Shown: one piece after another, positions 12,531 through 20,583 of the stretch
Layout: every line of letters begins with the position of its first letter
Numbering within the stretch: the stretch's first letter is position 1
Assembly: GCA_023418705.1 (NCBI GenBank)
Contig: JAEZYZ010000202.1
Location: 10,564-74,563, forward strand
Reading direction: 5' to 3'
Source: Pseudomonadota bacterium
GTDB taxonomy: Bacteria; Myxococcota_A; Polyangia; Polyangiales; Polyangiaceae
DNA length: 64,000 bases
Translations under genes and position numbers: made by a program
Notes under the pieces: generated by a model
Seen by the model: the letters and a program-made list of their open reading frames with translations, nothing else
The model's database searches: none
Told to the model about the DNA's origin: nothing

Positions 12531-14135
12531 ATGAAGGTCGAGCAGCAAACGGGATCCTTGCCGGCCACCCTGGTGGTCCCGAACCGCATCGGGGATCGCG
12601 AGCGCTACGGCGACGTGGACGCTTTCAGCCGGCGAAACCCAGCCCATCGCGACGACATCGTGACCGTCGCGCCGCAGAGCTCGCGCGACGAGGTCCAGGA
12701 GGCCTGCGAACGTGCGCGCGCCGCCGCGCGTGCCTGGGCGAAGGTCCCGGCTCCGGGGCGGGCGCAGGTGCTGGCGCGCCTCGCTCGACTTTTGAAGGAC
12801 GAAAAGGAGAACCTCGCGCGCTTCGTCTCGCGCGAGATCGGCAAACCGATCCGCGAAGCGCGCGGCAGCGTGCAGGAGGCGATCGACACCGCCGAGTTCT
12901 TCCAGAGCGAGGGCCGGCGCCTGTACGGCCAGACGGTGCCGAGCGAGCTGCCGAACAAGGAGCTTTTCACCTATCGGCGACCGATCGGCGTGGTCGGCGT
13001 GATCACGGCTGGCAACTTCCCCATCGCCGTGCCTTCTTGGAAGCTCGTGCCCGCGATCCTGTGCGGCAACGCCGCCGTCTGGAAACCCTCGGACGACGCG
13101 CCGGGCACGGCGGCGCTGTTCGCGGACCTGTGGTCGCGTGCCGGACTGCCAGACGGCGTCTTGAACGTCGTCCACGGCGGCGGCGCCAACGCAGCCGGCG
13201 AGTTTTTGATCGAGATGGTCGACGCCGGCCTGCTGGACAAAATCTCGTTCACGGGCTCGACCGCGGTCGGCCGCAAAATTGGCGAGGTCTGCGGGCGCAA
13301 CCTGCAGCTCCCGAGCCTGGAGCTCGGCGGCAAAAACCCGCTCGTGATCCTGGCCGACGCCGACCTGGATCTCGCCGTGGAGGGCGCCCTCTGGGCGTCG
13401 TTCGGCACCGCCGGCCAGCGGTGCACGAGCGCCGGCAACATCATCGTCGACAAACGCGTCCTGCCGGCGGTGCGCGACCAGCTGCTGCAGCGTGCCCGGG
13501 CGCTGAAAATCGGCGATCCGCTGGACGAGAGCGTCGACTACGGGCCCTTCATCAACGAACGGTTCCTGGAGCGCTGGATCGAACAGCGCGAGGTGGGGCT
13601 CGAAGACGGCGCGCGGCTCTTGCTCGATGGACGTCGCGTCACGCCCGCCGACGCACCCGCGAGCTTCGCAGGCGACGCCGAGCGCGGACTGTACGCGGCG
13701 CCGCGCATCTTCGAAGACGTAACCATGAAGATGCGGATCGCTCAGGAGGAGTGCTTCGGCCCGACCGTCAACCTGGTGGCCGTCGAGGGCCTCGACGAGG
13801 CCATCGAGGCGGCGAACGCGACACCGTACGGCCTCTCGAGCGCCATCTATACCCGCGACGCGCTCGCCATGCTGCGGTTCAAAGAGAGCATTTCGGCGGG
13901 GATGACCAGCATCAACAACTCCACCACCGGCGCCGAGGCGCACCTTCCCTTCGGGGGCAACGGCTGGTCCGGCAATGGCACGCGCGAAAGCGGCATCTGG
14001 GTGATCGACGCCTACACGCGCTGGCAGGCGGTGAACGTCGATTTGGCAGGCAAGCTGCAGAAGGCACAAATCGATCTGCAAGAAGCCGGAGCGCCGGAGA
14101 CCCCAGATTGGTCGTCGTTGCTCGTGCGTGGCTGA
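12531..14135 (+). CDS. Aldehyde dehydrogenase family protein
   Basis: NAD(P)-dependent aldehyde dehydrogenase of 534 residues. Visible motifs are FTGSTAVG (cofactor loop), catalytic Glu in LELGGKNP (about E264), catalytic Cys in AGQRCTSAG (about C298) and the C-terminal PFGGNGWSGNGTRESG. The ATG at 12531 is the first start before conserved sequence; an upstream in-frame ATG at 12495 adds 12 residues that look non-coding. The FGGNG and RESG context resembles semialdehyde dehydrogenases of the ALDH7/KGSADH-like groups, so an amino-acid- or sugar-derived semialdehyde is plausible. The substrate cannot be read from sequence alone. It stands alone between the outer-membrane gene and the sigma-54-type promoter. 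Confidence 0.88.
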   Translation: MKVEQQTGSLPATLVVPNRIGDRERYGDVDAFSRRNPAHRDDIVTVAPQSSRDEVQEACERARAAARAWAKVPAPGRAQVLARLARLLKDEKENLARFVSREIGKPIREARGSVQEAIDTAEFFQSEGRRLYGQTVPSELPNKELFTYRRPIGVVGVITAGNFPIAVPSWKLVPAILCGNAAVWKPSDDAPGTAALFADLWSRAGLPDGVLNVVHGGGANAAGEFLIEMVDAGLLDKISFTGSTAVGRKIGEVCGRNLQLPSLELGGKNPLVILADADLDLAVEGALWASFGTAGQRCTSAGNIIVDKRVLPAVRDQLLQRARALKIGDPLDESVDYGPFINERFLERWIEQREVGLEDGARLLLDGRRVTPADAPASFAGDAERGLYAAPRIFEDVTMKMRIAQEECFGPTVNLVAVEGLDEAIEAANATPYGLSSAIYTRDALAMLRFKESISAGMTSINNSTTGAEAHLPFGGNGWSGNGTRESGIWVIDAYTRWQAVNVDLAGKLQKAQIDLQEAGAPETPDWSSLLVRG

Positions 14136-14158
14136 GCCACCCGAGCGGGCGCGACGCG

Positions 14159-14179
14159 ACGTCCCGTCGCGCGGGACGT
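14159..14179. promoter_or_regulatory. Inverted repeat ACGTCCC-N7-GGGACGT
   Basis: Perfect 7-bp arms at 14159-14165 and 14173-14179 around a 7-nt loop, 24 nt after the aldehyde dehydrogenase stop and about 114-134 bp upstream of the sigma-54-like promoter at 14293. There is no T-tract. It could be an activator site at typical enhancer distance or a terminator-like hairpin for the upstream gene. Confidence 0.3.
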
Positions 14180-14292
14180 GTGCCACCTTCACCTACATTC
14201 CCTGGGACCGGACACATCGCCCGCGCGCCGGCGGCGTGGCGGTTTTGAGGAAGCGCGCTGCAGTTGGCCGGCAGAAGCCCCGGTTTTTGCGG

Positions 14293-14308
14293 TGGCACGC
14301 ACCCTGCA
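14293..14308 (+). promoter_or_regulatory. Near-consensus sigma-54 promoter
   Basis: TGGCACG-CACC-CTGCA. The -24 element matches consensus 7/7, the -12 element 4/5, and the GG-N10-GC spacing is exact. It lies 34 nt upstream of the response regulator ATG, giving a leader of about 24 nt. Because nrfH begins only 71 nt after that gene and no terminator is evident, transcription may continue through nrfHA. Confidence 0.6.
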
Positions 14309-14342
14309 ACCGTTCGGTGGAAGGACCGACCAGGAGCTCCCG

Positions 14343-14804
14343 ATGCCTTCCGCCGTCATTCAGCCGTCGCAGCGGCCCAAGCGCCGCGCTCGCATTCTTC
14401 TCGCCGAGGATGACCCGGAGCTGCGCACGATGGTTTCGTTGCTGCTCAGCGCGGACGGCTTCGAGGTCGTCGAGGTGCGCGATGGCCAGCAGCTGCTCGA
14501 CTACTTGAACGGCGCCGCGGCGGACGGCACCCGCTCGTCGGTGCCGGACCTGATCCTCAGCGACGTCTGCATGCCCAGCGTCGACGGGCTTCAGGTGCTC
14601 GAACAGGTGCGCCGGGCCGAGCTCGACGTGCCGGTCGTGCTGATGACGGCGTTCGCCACCGAGCACATGTCCCGGCACGCCGACGAGCTCGGGGCCGCCA
14701 CCCTGCTCACCAAGCCGTTCGAGATCGACGACCTTCGCATGATCGTCTTGAACCTGGCCGCCTTGCCGGCCCGAAACACCCACCAGCAACGCGCCACGGC
14801 CTGA
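14343..14804 (+). CDS. Receiver-only response regulator
   Basis: Response regulator of 153 residues with a CheY-like receiver and no output domain. Acidic pocket residues are in LLAEDDPE, the phospho-acceptor is D74 in LILSDVCMP, the switch Thr is in LMTAF and the conserved Lys is K124 in LTKPF. A 15-residue basic N-terminal extension precedes the domain. AGGAG lies about 8 nt before the ATG. The gene sits behind a sigma-54-like promoter and directly upstream of nrfHA, so it may relay a nitrogen-oxide or redox signal or act as a phosphate sink. A partner kinase is not adjacent; the nearest histidine kinase in the window is at 22187. Confidence 0.85.
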   Translation: MPSAVIQPSQRPKRRARILLAEDDPELRTMVSLLLSADGFEVVEVRDGQQLLDYLNGAAADGTRSSVPDLILSDVCMPSVDGLQVLEQVRRAELDVPVVLMTAFATEHMSRHADELGAATLLTKPFEIDDLRMIVLNLAALPARNTHQQRATA

Positions 14805-14875
14805 GGGCCCTCGGGCGACGGGGTCGGCGCGTCTTTGGATTGACCGGGTCGGGCCGATTGATTAACGGGGGCTCG

Positions 14876-15379
14876 ATGCCTGAACGGGCCCGAGACGGGG
14901 CGAGGTCGAGCCGCTCGCTAGGGGGCACGTTCGCCATCGCAGCAGCGGCTGCGCTCGGCGTCGCAGTCGGCCTGGGGGTCTACACCTTCGCGTACGCCAA
15001 GGGCTACTCGTACCTGACCGATGATCCGGCCGCCTGCGCCAACTGCCATGTGATGAACGAGCAGTACGATGGCTGGTTGAAGTCGTCCCACCACGCCGTG
15101 GCGACGTGCAACGATTGTCATACCCCGTCGGGCGCGGTCGCCAAGTATGCCGTCAAGGCGCTCAATGGCTTCAATCACTCGCTTGCCTTCACGACGGGCC
15201 GCTACCACGAGCCGATTCGCGCCAACGCCCTGAACCGGCGCGTGGCGCAGCAGGCCTGCACCAAGTGCCACGCCACGCTGGTGCACCCGCTAACCTGGGG
15301 AGAGACGCCAGCGGGGGCGGATGATCCGGCGTTGCCCGCTTGCGTGCGCTGCCACTCCGCGGTCGGCCACCCCAACTGA
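14876..15379 (+). CDS. nrfH: Cytochrome c nitrite reductase small subunit NrfH
   Basis: NapC/NirT-family tetraheme quinol dehydrogenase of 167 residues that passes electrons from menaquinol to NrfA. An N-terminal transmembrane anchor (about residues 17-38) is followed by four heme motifs: CANCH, CNDCH, CTKCH and CVRCH. The first is CxxCHxM, the arrangement seen in NrfH where Met is the axial ligand, which favours NrfH over NapC. The ATG at 14876 follows ACGGGGG; an earlier in-frame ATG lacks a ribosome site. nrfA begins 17 nt downstream, the standard nrfHA order. Confidence 0.95.
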   Translation: MPERARDGARSSRSLGGTFAIAAAAALGVAVGLGVYTFAYAKGYSYLTDDPAACANCHVMNEQYDGWLKSSHHAVATCNDCHTPSGAVAKYAVKALNGFNHSLAFTTGRYHEPIRANALNRRVAQQACTKCHATLVHPLTWGETPAGADDPALPACVRCHSAVGHPN

Positions 15380-15396
15380 AACGGACGATACTTGCC

Positions 15397-17061
15397 ATGA
15401 GCACAGCATCCAAGCCACCGAATCCCAGCCGCCGCCGACCCCTGATCTTGGGCTTGCTCGTGCTCGGCGGCGCCGTCGTGACCATCGGCCTGGTCGCGTT
15501 GCTCGTCAACATCATCGAGCGCAAGCAGGAGGCGAAGAACCCGTTCTTTCGTGTGGTCGAGCTGACGGACACCACCGTCGATCCGGCCATTTGGGGCAAG
15601 AACTTCCCGCATCAGTACGACGCCTACCGCCGCACCGTCGATCAAGTGCGCACCCGCTTCGGCGGCAGCGAGGCCGTGCCGCGCACCCCCACCGAGGCCG
15701 ATCCACGTTCGATCGTGAGCCAATCGCGGCTCGAGGAGGACCCGCGGCTGAAGATCTTCTGGGCTGGCTACGCCTTCTCACACGACTTCAACGAGGAGCG
15801 CGGACACGCGCACATGTTGATCGACCAGCGCTTGACCGGACGGCAACAGGTCACGAAACAGCCGGGCGCGTGCCTGCACTGTCACGCCTCCACGGCGACG
15901 CTCTACGACAAACTCGGCAACGGGGACGTGATGGCCGGCTTTCACGCCGTCAACGCCATGAGCTACGCCGACGCGACGAAACACGTCGAGCACCCGGTGG
16001 CCTGCATCGACTGCCACGATCCGAGCACCATGCAGCTTCGGGTGACCCGCCCGGCGTTCATGGTGGGCATCAAAGCGGTGAAGGCGGCGCAAGGCGTCGC
16101 CGACTTCGACGTGAACCGTGACGCCACCCGCCAGGAGCTCCGCACCTTCGTTTGCGGGCAGTGCCACGTCGAGTACTACTTCACCAAGGACAAAAAGACG
16201 CTCACCTACCCTTGGACGAAGGGGCTGACGGCCGATCGTATTTTTGCCTACTACGAGGAGATCGAGTTCAACGATTGGGTGCACGCCGAAAGTGGCGCGG
16301 GCGTGCTCAAGGCGCAACACCCCGAGTTCGAGATGTGGAATCAAGGCACGCACGCGCGCGCCGGTGTGAGCTGCGCCGACTGCCACATGCCCTATCAGCG
16401 GGTCGGCGCCTACAAGGTGAGCGATCATCACGTGCGCAGCCCGCTCTTGAACATCAACAACGCCTGCCAGACGTGCCACCGCGCGACGGAGCCGGAGCTG
16501 GCGGCGCGCGTGCACACCATCCAGGAGCGCACCTTTCGCATGCGCAACCTCGCCTTGGACGCGGTGGTCGGGTTGATCGCGGACATCCAGCGCGCCAAAT
16601 CCGCGGGCTACACCGACGAGCAGCTCGCGCCGGCGCGCAAGGCCCAGCGGCGCGCGCAGTTCCTGACCGATTTCGTAGAGGCGGAGAACTCGATGGGATT
16701 TCACGCCGACCAGGAGGCGATGCGCGTGCTCGCGCTGGCGATCCACGCCGCGCGGGAGGGGCAGATCCTGGTGCGCGATCCCACCTATCGCCCCGCGGAC
16801 GTCAGCGCGACCGATCTGCTCGCGGAGCACACGGCGGCCAAGAGCTTGCCTCCGATCCCGAAGGAGCCCCCCGCCTGGCCGTACCGGTGGAGCGTCCCTG
16901 AAGCCGCGCCGAGCGGTCCAGAGCCGTCGAGTGGCGTCGAAGCGGGCGACGCCGCTCCCCCCGCGGCCGGCACCGGCGGCGGCGGGCAGGACGCGAGCAC
17001 GGCGGGCTCACCGAAGCCTGCCGCGCCCGCACCGAAGCCGCCCCCCGCCGGCGCCGACTGA
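15397..17061 (+). CDS. nrfA: Cytochrome c nitrite reductase NrfA, CXXCH catalytic-heme variant
   Basis: Pentaheme nitrite reductase (nitrite + 6 electrons to ammonium), 554 residues. Hemes are at CLHCH (159), CIDCH (203), CGQCH (253), CADCH (326) and CQTCH (357). The Ca/substrate-site motifs CHVEYYF and LKAQHPE are present, so the catalytic Tyr and His are kept. Unusually, the first heme motif is CXXCH instead of the CXXCK found in most NrfA, so its proximal ligand should be His. The N-terminus (about residues 13-37) is a membrane anchor or uncleaved signal. About 55 residues at the C-terminus form a Pro/Ala/Gly tail not expected for NrfA. It pairs with nrfH immediately upstream. Confidence 0.94.
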   Translation: MSTASKPPNPSRRRPLILGLLVLGGAVVTIGLVALLVNIIERKQEAKNPFFRVVELTDTTVDPAIWGKNFPHQYDAYRRTVDQVRTRFGGSEAVPRTPTEADPRSIVSQSRLEEDPRLKIFWAGYAFSHDFNEERGHAHMLIDQRLTGRQQVTKQPGACLHCHASTATLYDKLGNGDVMAGFHAVNAMSYADATKHVEHPVACIDCHDPSTMQLRVTRPAFMVGIKAVKAAQGVADFDVNRDATRQELRTFVCGQCHVEYYFTKDKKTLTYPWTKGLTADRIFAYYEEIEFNDWVHAESGAGVLKAQHPEFEMWNQGTHARAGVSCADCHMPYQRVGAYKVSDHHVRSPLLNINNACQTCHRATEPELAARVHTIQERTFRMRNLALDAVVGLIADIQRAKSAGYTDEQLAPARKAQRRAQFLTDFVEAENSMGFHADQEAMRVLALAIHAAREGQILVRDPTYRPADVSATDLLAEHTAAKSLPPIPKEPPAWPYRWSVPEAAPSGPEPSSGVEAGDAAPPAAGTGGGGQDASTAGSPKPAAPAPKPPPAGAD

Positions 17062-17203
17062 GGCGCAACCCCATCGCGATCTGCCGCCGAAATCGCGCAC
17101 GTCCTGCGCGTGCCGCCGGCGGGTCGCCGCAACGCCTGCGCGGTTTTGCCCAGCTTCAGCGCGCGCGATCGGCTGGCACAATCGCTGCTACCCCGCAGGC
17201 GCC

Positions 17204-18646
17204 ATGCGACTCTGGATCGTGGGCCTCTCGAGCCTGGCCCTGCTCGCGTGCTCGGGCGAACCTGCGGCGCCGCCCGCCGTGGATCCCGGCGCCCAGCCCG
17301 CCGGCTGGCGAGACGAGCTGGCGCTGAACGCGCCGGTGGACCTGAACCCGGATCCCGACGTGCTCGAGATCGAGCTCACGGCGCACCCCGCCGAGGTCGA
17401 GCTCCTCGAAGGAACGCCGACGACCATCTGGAGCTACTCGGGCGGCCTGCCCGGCCCGCTCATCCGCGCGAAGGTCGGCGATCGCTTGATCGTGCACTTC
17501 GAGAACGCGCTCCCCGAACCCACGACGATCCACTGGCACGGGCTGCGTGTCCCCGCCGCGATGGATGGTGCGCCCGGACACTCGCAGCCACCGATCGAGC
17601 CCGGCGAGACGTTCCGTTACGAGTTCGTGCTGCCCGACGCCGGCACCTTCTGGTACCACCCGCACGTCAACTCCGCCAAGCAAGTCGGCGACGGTCTGTA
17701 CGGAGCGCTGATCGTCGAGGATCCCGAAGAGCCAACCTTCGGCGACGAGGTCGTGCTGGTGCTCAGCGACATCGGGATCCAGGACGACGGCTCGCTGATG
17801 CCGCAAGACTCCGGCGGAGAGCTCGGCACCTTGTTCGGTCGCGAGGGCAACGTGCTGCTCGTCAACGGCCAGCGCGATCCGACGCTCTTGGCGCGCCCGG
17901 GCAAGCCGCAGCGCTGGCGGGTCGTCAACAGCGCCAAGTCCCGCTACTTCCAGCTGGTCATCGACGGCCACGCCTTCACGCGCGTCGGGGGCGACGGCGG
18001 TCTCATCGAGCACCCGATCACTTCCGACGCGCTGGTGCTGGTGCCGGGCGAGCGGGCGGACGTGGTGGTGGTTCCCCAGGGCGAGCCCGGGCAAGAGCTC
18101 GAGGTCCGCTGGGTCCCCTACGATCGGGGGTTCGGCAGCACCTTCAACCGCCCGGAGGAGCGCGCCTTCGGCATCCGGCTCGAGGGCGAGCCGGCGGTCA
18201 CGCCAGAGCTGCCCGCCCCGGCCCGGCGCATCGAGGCCACCGACATCAGCGGCGCGACGCCGGTCGAGGTTCACCTGACGCGCCAGGAGGGCGGGGCCAA
18301 GACCGAGCTCGGGATCAACGGCATCCCCCACTGGGAAGCGGAGCCCCTCACGGGCCACGTCGGTGAAGTACAGCTCTGGAGCGTGATCAACGACACCGAG
18401 TGGGCCCACCCGTTTCACCTGCACGGCTTCTTCTTTCAGGTCCTTGGCGACGACGACCTGCCCCTCTGGCCGCGCGAGTGGAAGGACACTGTGGACGTGC
18501 CCGTCGGCAAGGCCGTGCGCCTCGCCGTGCACTACGACGATCGGCCCGGCATGTGGATGTTTCACTGCCACATCCTCGACCACGCCGACGCCGGCATGAT
18601 GGGCATGCTGATGGTCGAAGGCAGCCACGACCATGCCCACGAGTGA
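17204..18646 (+). CDS. Multicopper oxidase lipoprotein
   Basis: Multicopper oxidase of 480 residues with a lipoprotein signal (lipobox LLAC, Cys about residue 17), so probably attached to a cell-envelope membrane. Cupredoxin domains carry all copper ligands: IHWHG, WYHPH, HPFHLHG and FHCHILDHADAGMM, the last with a possible type-1 Met ligand. The C-terminus ends in a His-rich HDHAHE. This pattern fits laccase/CueO-like oxidases, not two-domain Cu nitrite reductase. Substrates could be Cu(I), Mn(II) or phenolics. It lies 142 nt downstream of nrfA and convergent with the next gene. A role linked to nitrite reduction is not shown. Confidence 0.9.
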   Translation: MRLWIVGLSSLALLACSGEPAAPPAVDPGAQPAGWRDELALNAPVDLNPDPDVLEIELTAHPAEVELLEGTPTTIWSYSGGLPGPLIRAKVGDRLIVHFENALPEPTTIHWHGLRVPAAMDGAPGHSQPPIEPGETFRYEFVLPDAGTFWYHPHVNSAKQVGDGLYGALIVEDPEEPTFGDEVVLVLSDIGIQDDGSLMPQDSGGELGTLFGREGNVLLVNGQRDPTLLARPGKPQRWRVVNSAKSRYFQLVIDGHAFTRVGGDGGLIEHPITSDALVLVPGERADVVVVPQGEPGQELEVRWVPYDRGFGSTFNRPEERAFGIRLEGEPAVTPELPAPARRIEATDISGATPVEVHLTRQEGGAKTELGINGIPHWEAEPLTGHVGEVQLWSVINDTEWAHPFHLHGFFFQVLGDDDLPLWPREWKDTVDVPVGKAVRLAVHYDDRPGMWMFHCHILDHADAGMMGMLMVEGSHDHAHE

Positions 18647-18682
18647 GCGCTGGCGCCGCGTCGCGGGACCGTGAGGTTCGTC

Positions 18683-19348
18683 TCAGCTCGGAATGCGGAT
18701 CCCGCCCAGGGCGAGCTTGCCGTTCGGCAGGCGATCGTACTCGAGCACCATGCCCGGATAGTGGTGCTCCTCCACCAGGTTTTGGGCGCCGACGCCGGCA
18801 TCACCGTGCTTGACGACGCGCTTGGCCTTGCCGAGCTCCTCTTCGATGGCGGACGGCAACATGAACAGGCGCAGGTCGGGGGGAATGGCCCCGTTGAACG
18901 TGCCGTAGGTGCGCGGGGCGCCGGCGTCGTCCACCCCCTCGGCGGGGCGTCCGGTGCGGTGAATGTGGATCTTGACGACCTTGCCACCCTCGAAGAAGAG
19001 CTCCACGCCCCGCTCGACGTAGCGGCAGACCTCGTCCGTCGCCTGCTCGCAAGCAGCCCCCATCTGCCGCTCGACCGTCGCTCGGGTGGCGCCGAGCCGC
19101 ACCGGCCCGAGCCCTTTGCCGGCGAGCACGGGGAAGGCTGGCCCTTGCGGCGGACGAAAATCGATGAGCGGCTTCGGTATCTTGACGGGCGGCTTGGGCG
19201 GCTCTGCCGAAGGGAGCGCCGCGCTTGCAGCCGTCGTGCCGGCGTCGCCGGACGCCTGCGAAGGCTCGCGCTTGCAGCCGGCAGCGAGCACGAGCAACGC
19301 CGCCAGGCCGACCCATCGAGCCGTCCGTTTCGAGTCGATGCGTGCCAT
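18683..19348 (-). CDS. Predicted lipoprotein of unknown function
   Basis: Lipoprotein of 221 residues. The signal has a basic start, hydrophobic LAALLVLAAGC and lipobox AAGC (about residue 24). A Ser/Ala/Pro-rich linker (to about residue 60) precedes a compact domain with two cysteines (GAACEQATDEVC) that could form a disulfide, and an alternating beta-rich pattern. I do not recognise the family. The longer open frame upstream of the chosen ATG at 19348 overlaps the divergent ATPase gene and is not coding-like. The gene is divergent from that ATPase, with about 170 bp between starts. Confidence 0.75.
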   Translation of the reverse strand: MARIDSKRTARWVGLAALLVLAAGCKREPSQASGDAGTTAASAALPSAEPPKPPVKIPKPLIDFRPPQGPAFPVLAGKGLGPVRLGATRATVERQMGAACEQATDEVCRYVERGVELFFEGGKVVKIHIHRTGRPAEGVDDAGAPRTYGTFNGAIPPDLRLFMLPSAIEEELGKAKRVVKHGDAGVGAQNLVEEHHYPGMVLEYDRLPNGKLALGGIRIPS

Positions 19349-19520
19349 GCAACCGATCGAGGCGTAGCGGCTGATCGCCGCCAAATCCAGTAGATTTTCC
19401 GCCCTTGGCGCGGTGCCCGGCCTGCGGCCCGCCGCGGCTTTCGTTTTCGGGCATTGCCGCCTGCTCGGGACGTGTTTTCTTGTTAAGAGACCGCCGCTCA
19501 CCCCGGGATCCTTTCGCATC

Positions 19521-20438
19521 ATGAACCTCCAACAGCGCCGCTTCTTGTTCATCACCGGCAAAGGCGGTGTTGGCAAGACCACGGGCGCCGCGGCCATCGC
19601 CTCGGCCGAAGCCGCGCGCGGCCGGCGGGTGCTGATCGCGCTGTCGGAGGCGAAAGAGCGCCTGTCGACCCTGTTCGGGGTCGCACCGCTCGGCGCGGAG
19701 ATCCGGGGCGTCGCGCCTGGCATTTCTGCCGTGCGCATCGATCCCGAGCGCGCGCTCTCCGAGTACGGCCAGCTGGTCCTCAAGAGCCGGCATCTTCACC
19801 GCGCCGTGTTCGAGAGCAAGGTGGTCACCGGCTTTTTCCGCGGCATCCCCGGCCTGAGTGAGTGGAGCGTGCTCGGCAAAGCCTGGTATCACTCGACCGA
19901 GCAGCTCCCCGACGGTCGCCCGCGCTTCGACCTGGTCTTGTTCGACGCGCCCGCGACAGGACACGGCGTGGAGATGTTGCGGGTCCCCAAGCTCATCGTC
20001 GACGTGATCCCGCCGGGCATCCTTCGGCGCGACGCCGAGCGAGCCTGGGAGCTGTTCCGCGATCCAGAGAAGAGCGGCGTCGTCATCGTCACGCTGGCCG
20101 AGGAGATGCCCGCGACCGAGACGCGAGAACTGGCAAGCTCCATTCGTGAGGATCTCGGCTTGCCGATCGCCGCGCTGGTGGTCAACGCCCTGTGGCCGCC
20201 GCTGTTCGACCCGAATCAGCGGCGCCGGCTGCTCGAGCGGCCGCTGGCGCTGCCGGGAGAGAACGCCGGCATGGAGGCGATCGCGGCGGCCGTACGGCGG
20301 GCGGCCCGAGAGGAGGTGCAAGCGCAGGCGCTCGAGCGGCTGGCGGCCATCGAAGCCCCCAGGGTGAGCCTTCCCTTGTTGCTCGAAAATGCCGCCACGC
20401 CCGCCGCCGTGCGCGCGCTTTCGGCTCATTTTCAATGA
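19521..20438 (+). CDS. ArsA/Get3-family ATPase
   Basis: P-loop ATPase of 305 residues. The deviant Walker A GKGGVGKTTG (about residues 13-22) and the switch motif DAPATGHG are those of the ArsA/Get3 group of SIMIBI ATPases. There is a single ATPase half, so it probably works as a homodimer or with another half-size partner encoded elsewhere. No arsB, arsC or arsD homologue is adjacent, so arsenite pumping is not supported; a targeting or regulatory role is as likely. The start at 19521 places the P-loop near the N-terminus; an upstream in-frame ATG at 19413 adds 36 unlikely residues. Confidence 0.85.
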   Translation: MNLQQRRFLFITGKGGVGKTTGAAAIASAEAARGRRVLIALSEAKERLSTLFGVAPLGAEIRGVAPGISAVRIDPERALSEYGQLVLKSRHLHRAVFESKVVTGFFRGIPGLSEWSVLGKAWYHSTEQLPDGRPRFDLVLFDAPATGHGVEMLRVPKLIVDVIPPGILRRDAERAWELFRDPEKSGVVIVTLAEEMPATETRELASSIREDLGLPIAALVVNALWPPLFDPNQRRRLLERPLALPGENAGMEAIAAAVRRAAREEVQAQALERLAAIEAPRVSLPLLLENAATPAAVRALSAHFQ

Positions 20439-20583
20439 ACCCTTTCGACCTACACCCACTGAACGCGCACGCGCGTATTTCTCTCGCGGCCGGCCCTCGC
20501 GACGAACGCGGCGGAATTTTACTCGCCCGGAAAATCCCGCTGCGCCTGCCCCTCCCCGGCGCTATGGTGCGGGCTGACGCGTC

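Noticed and set aside
14851..14875. FNR/CRP-like half site TTGATTAA before nrfH
   Set aside because: No second half at the required spacing, and it sits too close to the start codon for an activator site.
17204..18646. Multicopper oxidase as a copper nitrite reductase
   Set aside because: The ligand pattern (HPFHLHG and HCHxxxH) is of laccase/CueO type, not of two-domain NirK; the nitrite step is already covered by NrfA.
19521..20438. Arsenite-pumping ArsA
   Set aside because: A single ATPase half with no arsB, arsD or arsR neighbours. The family name alone does not show arsenic transport.
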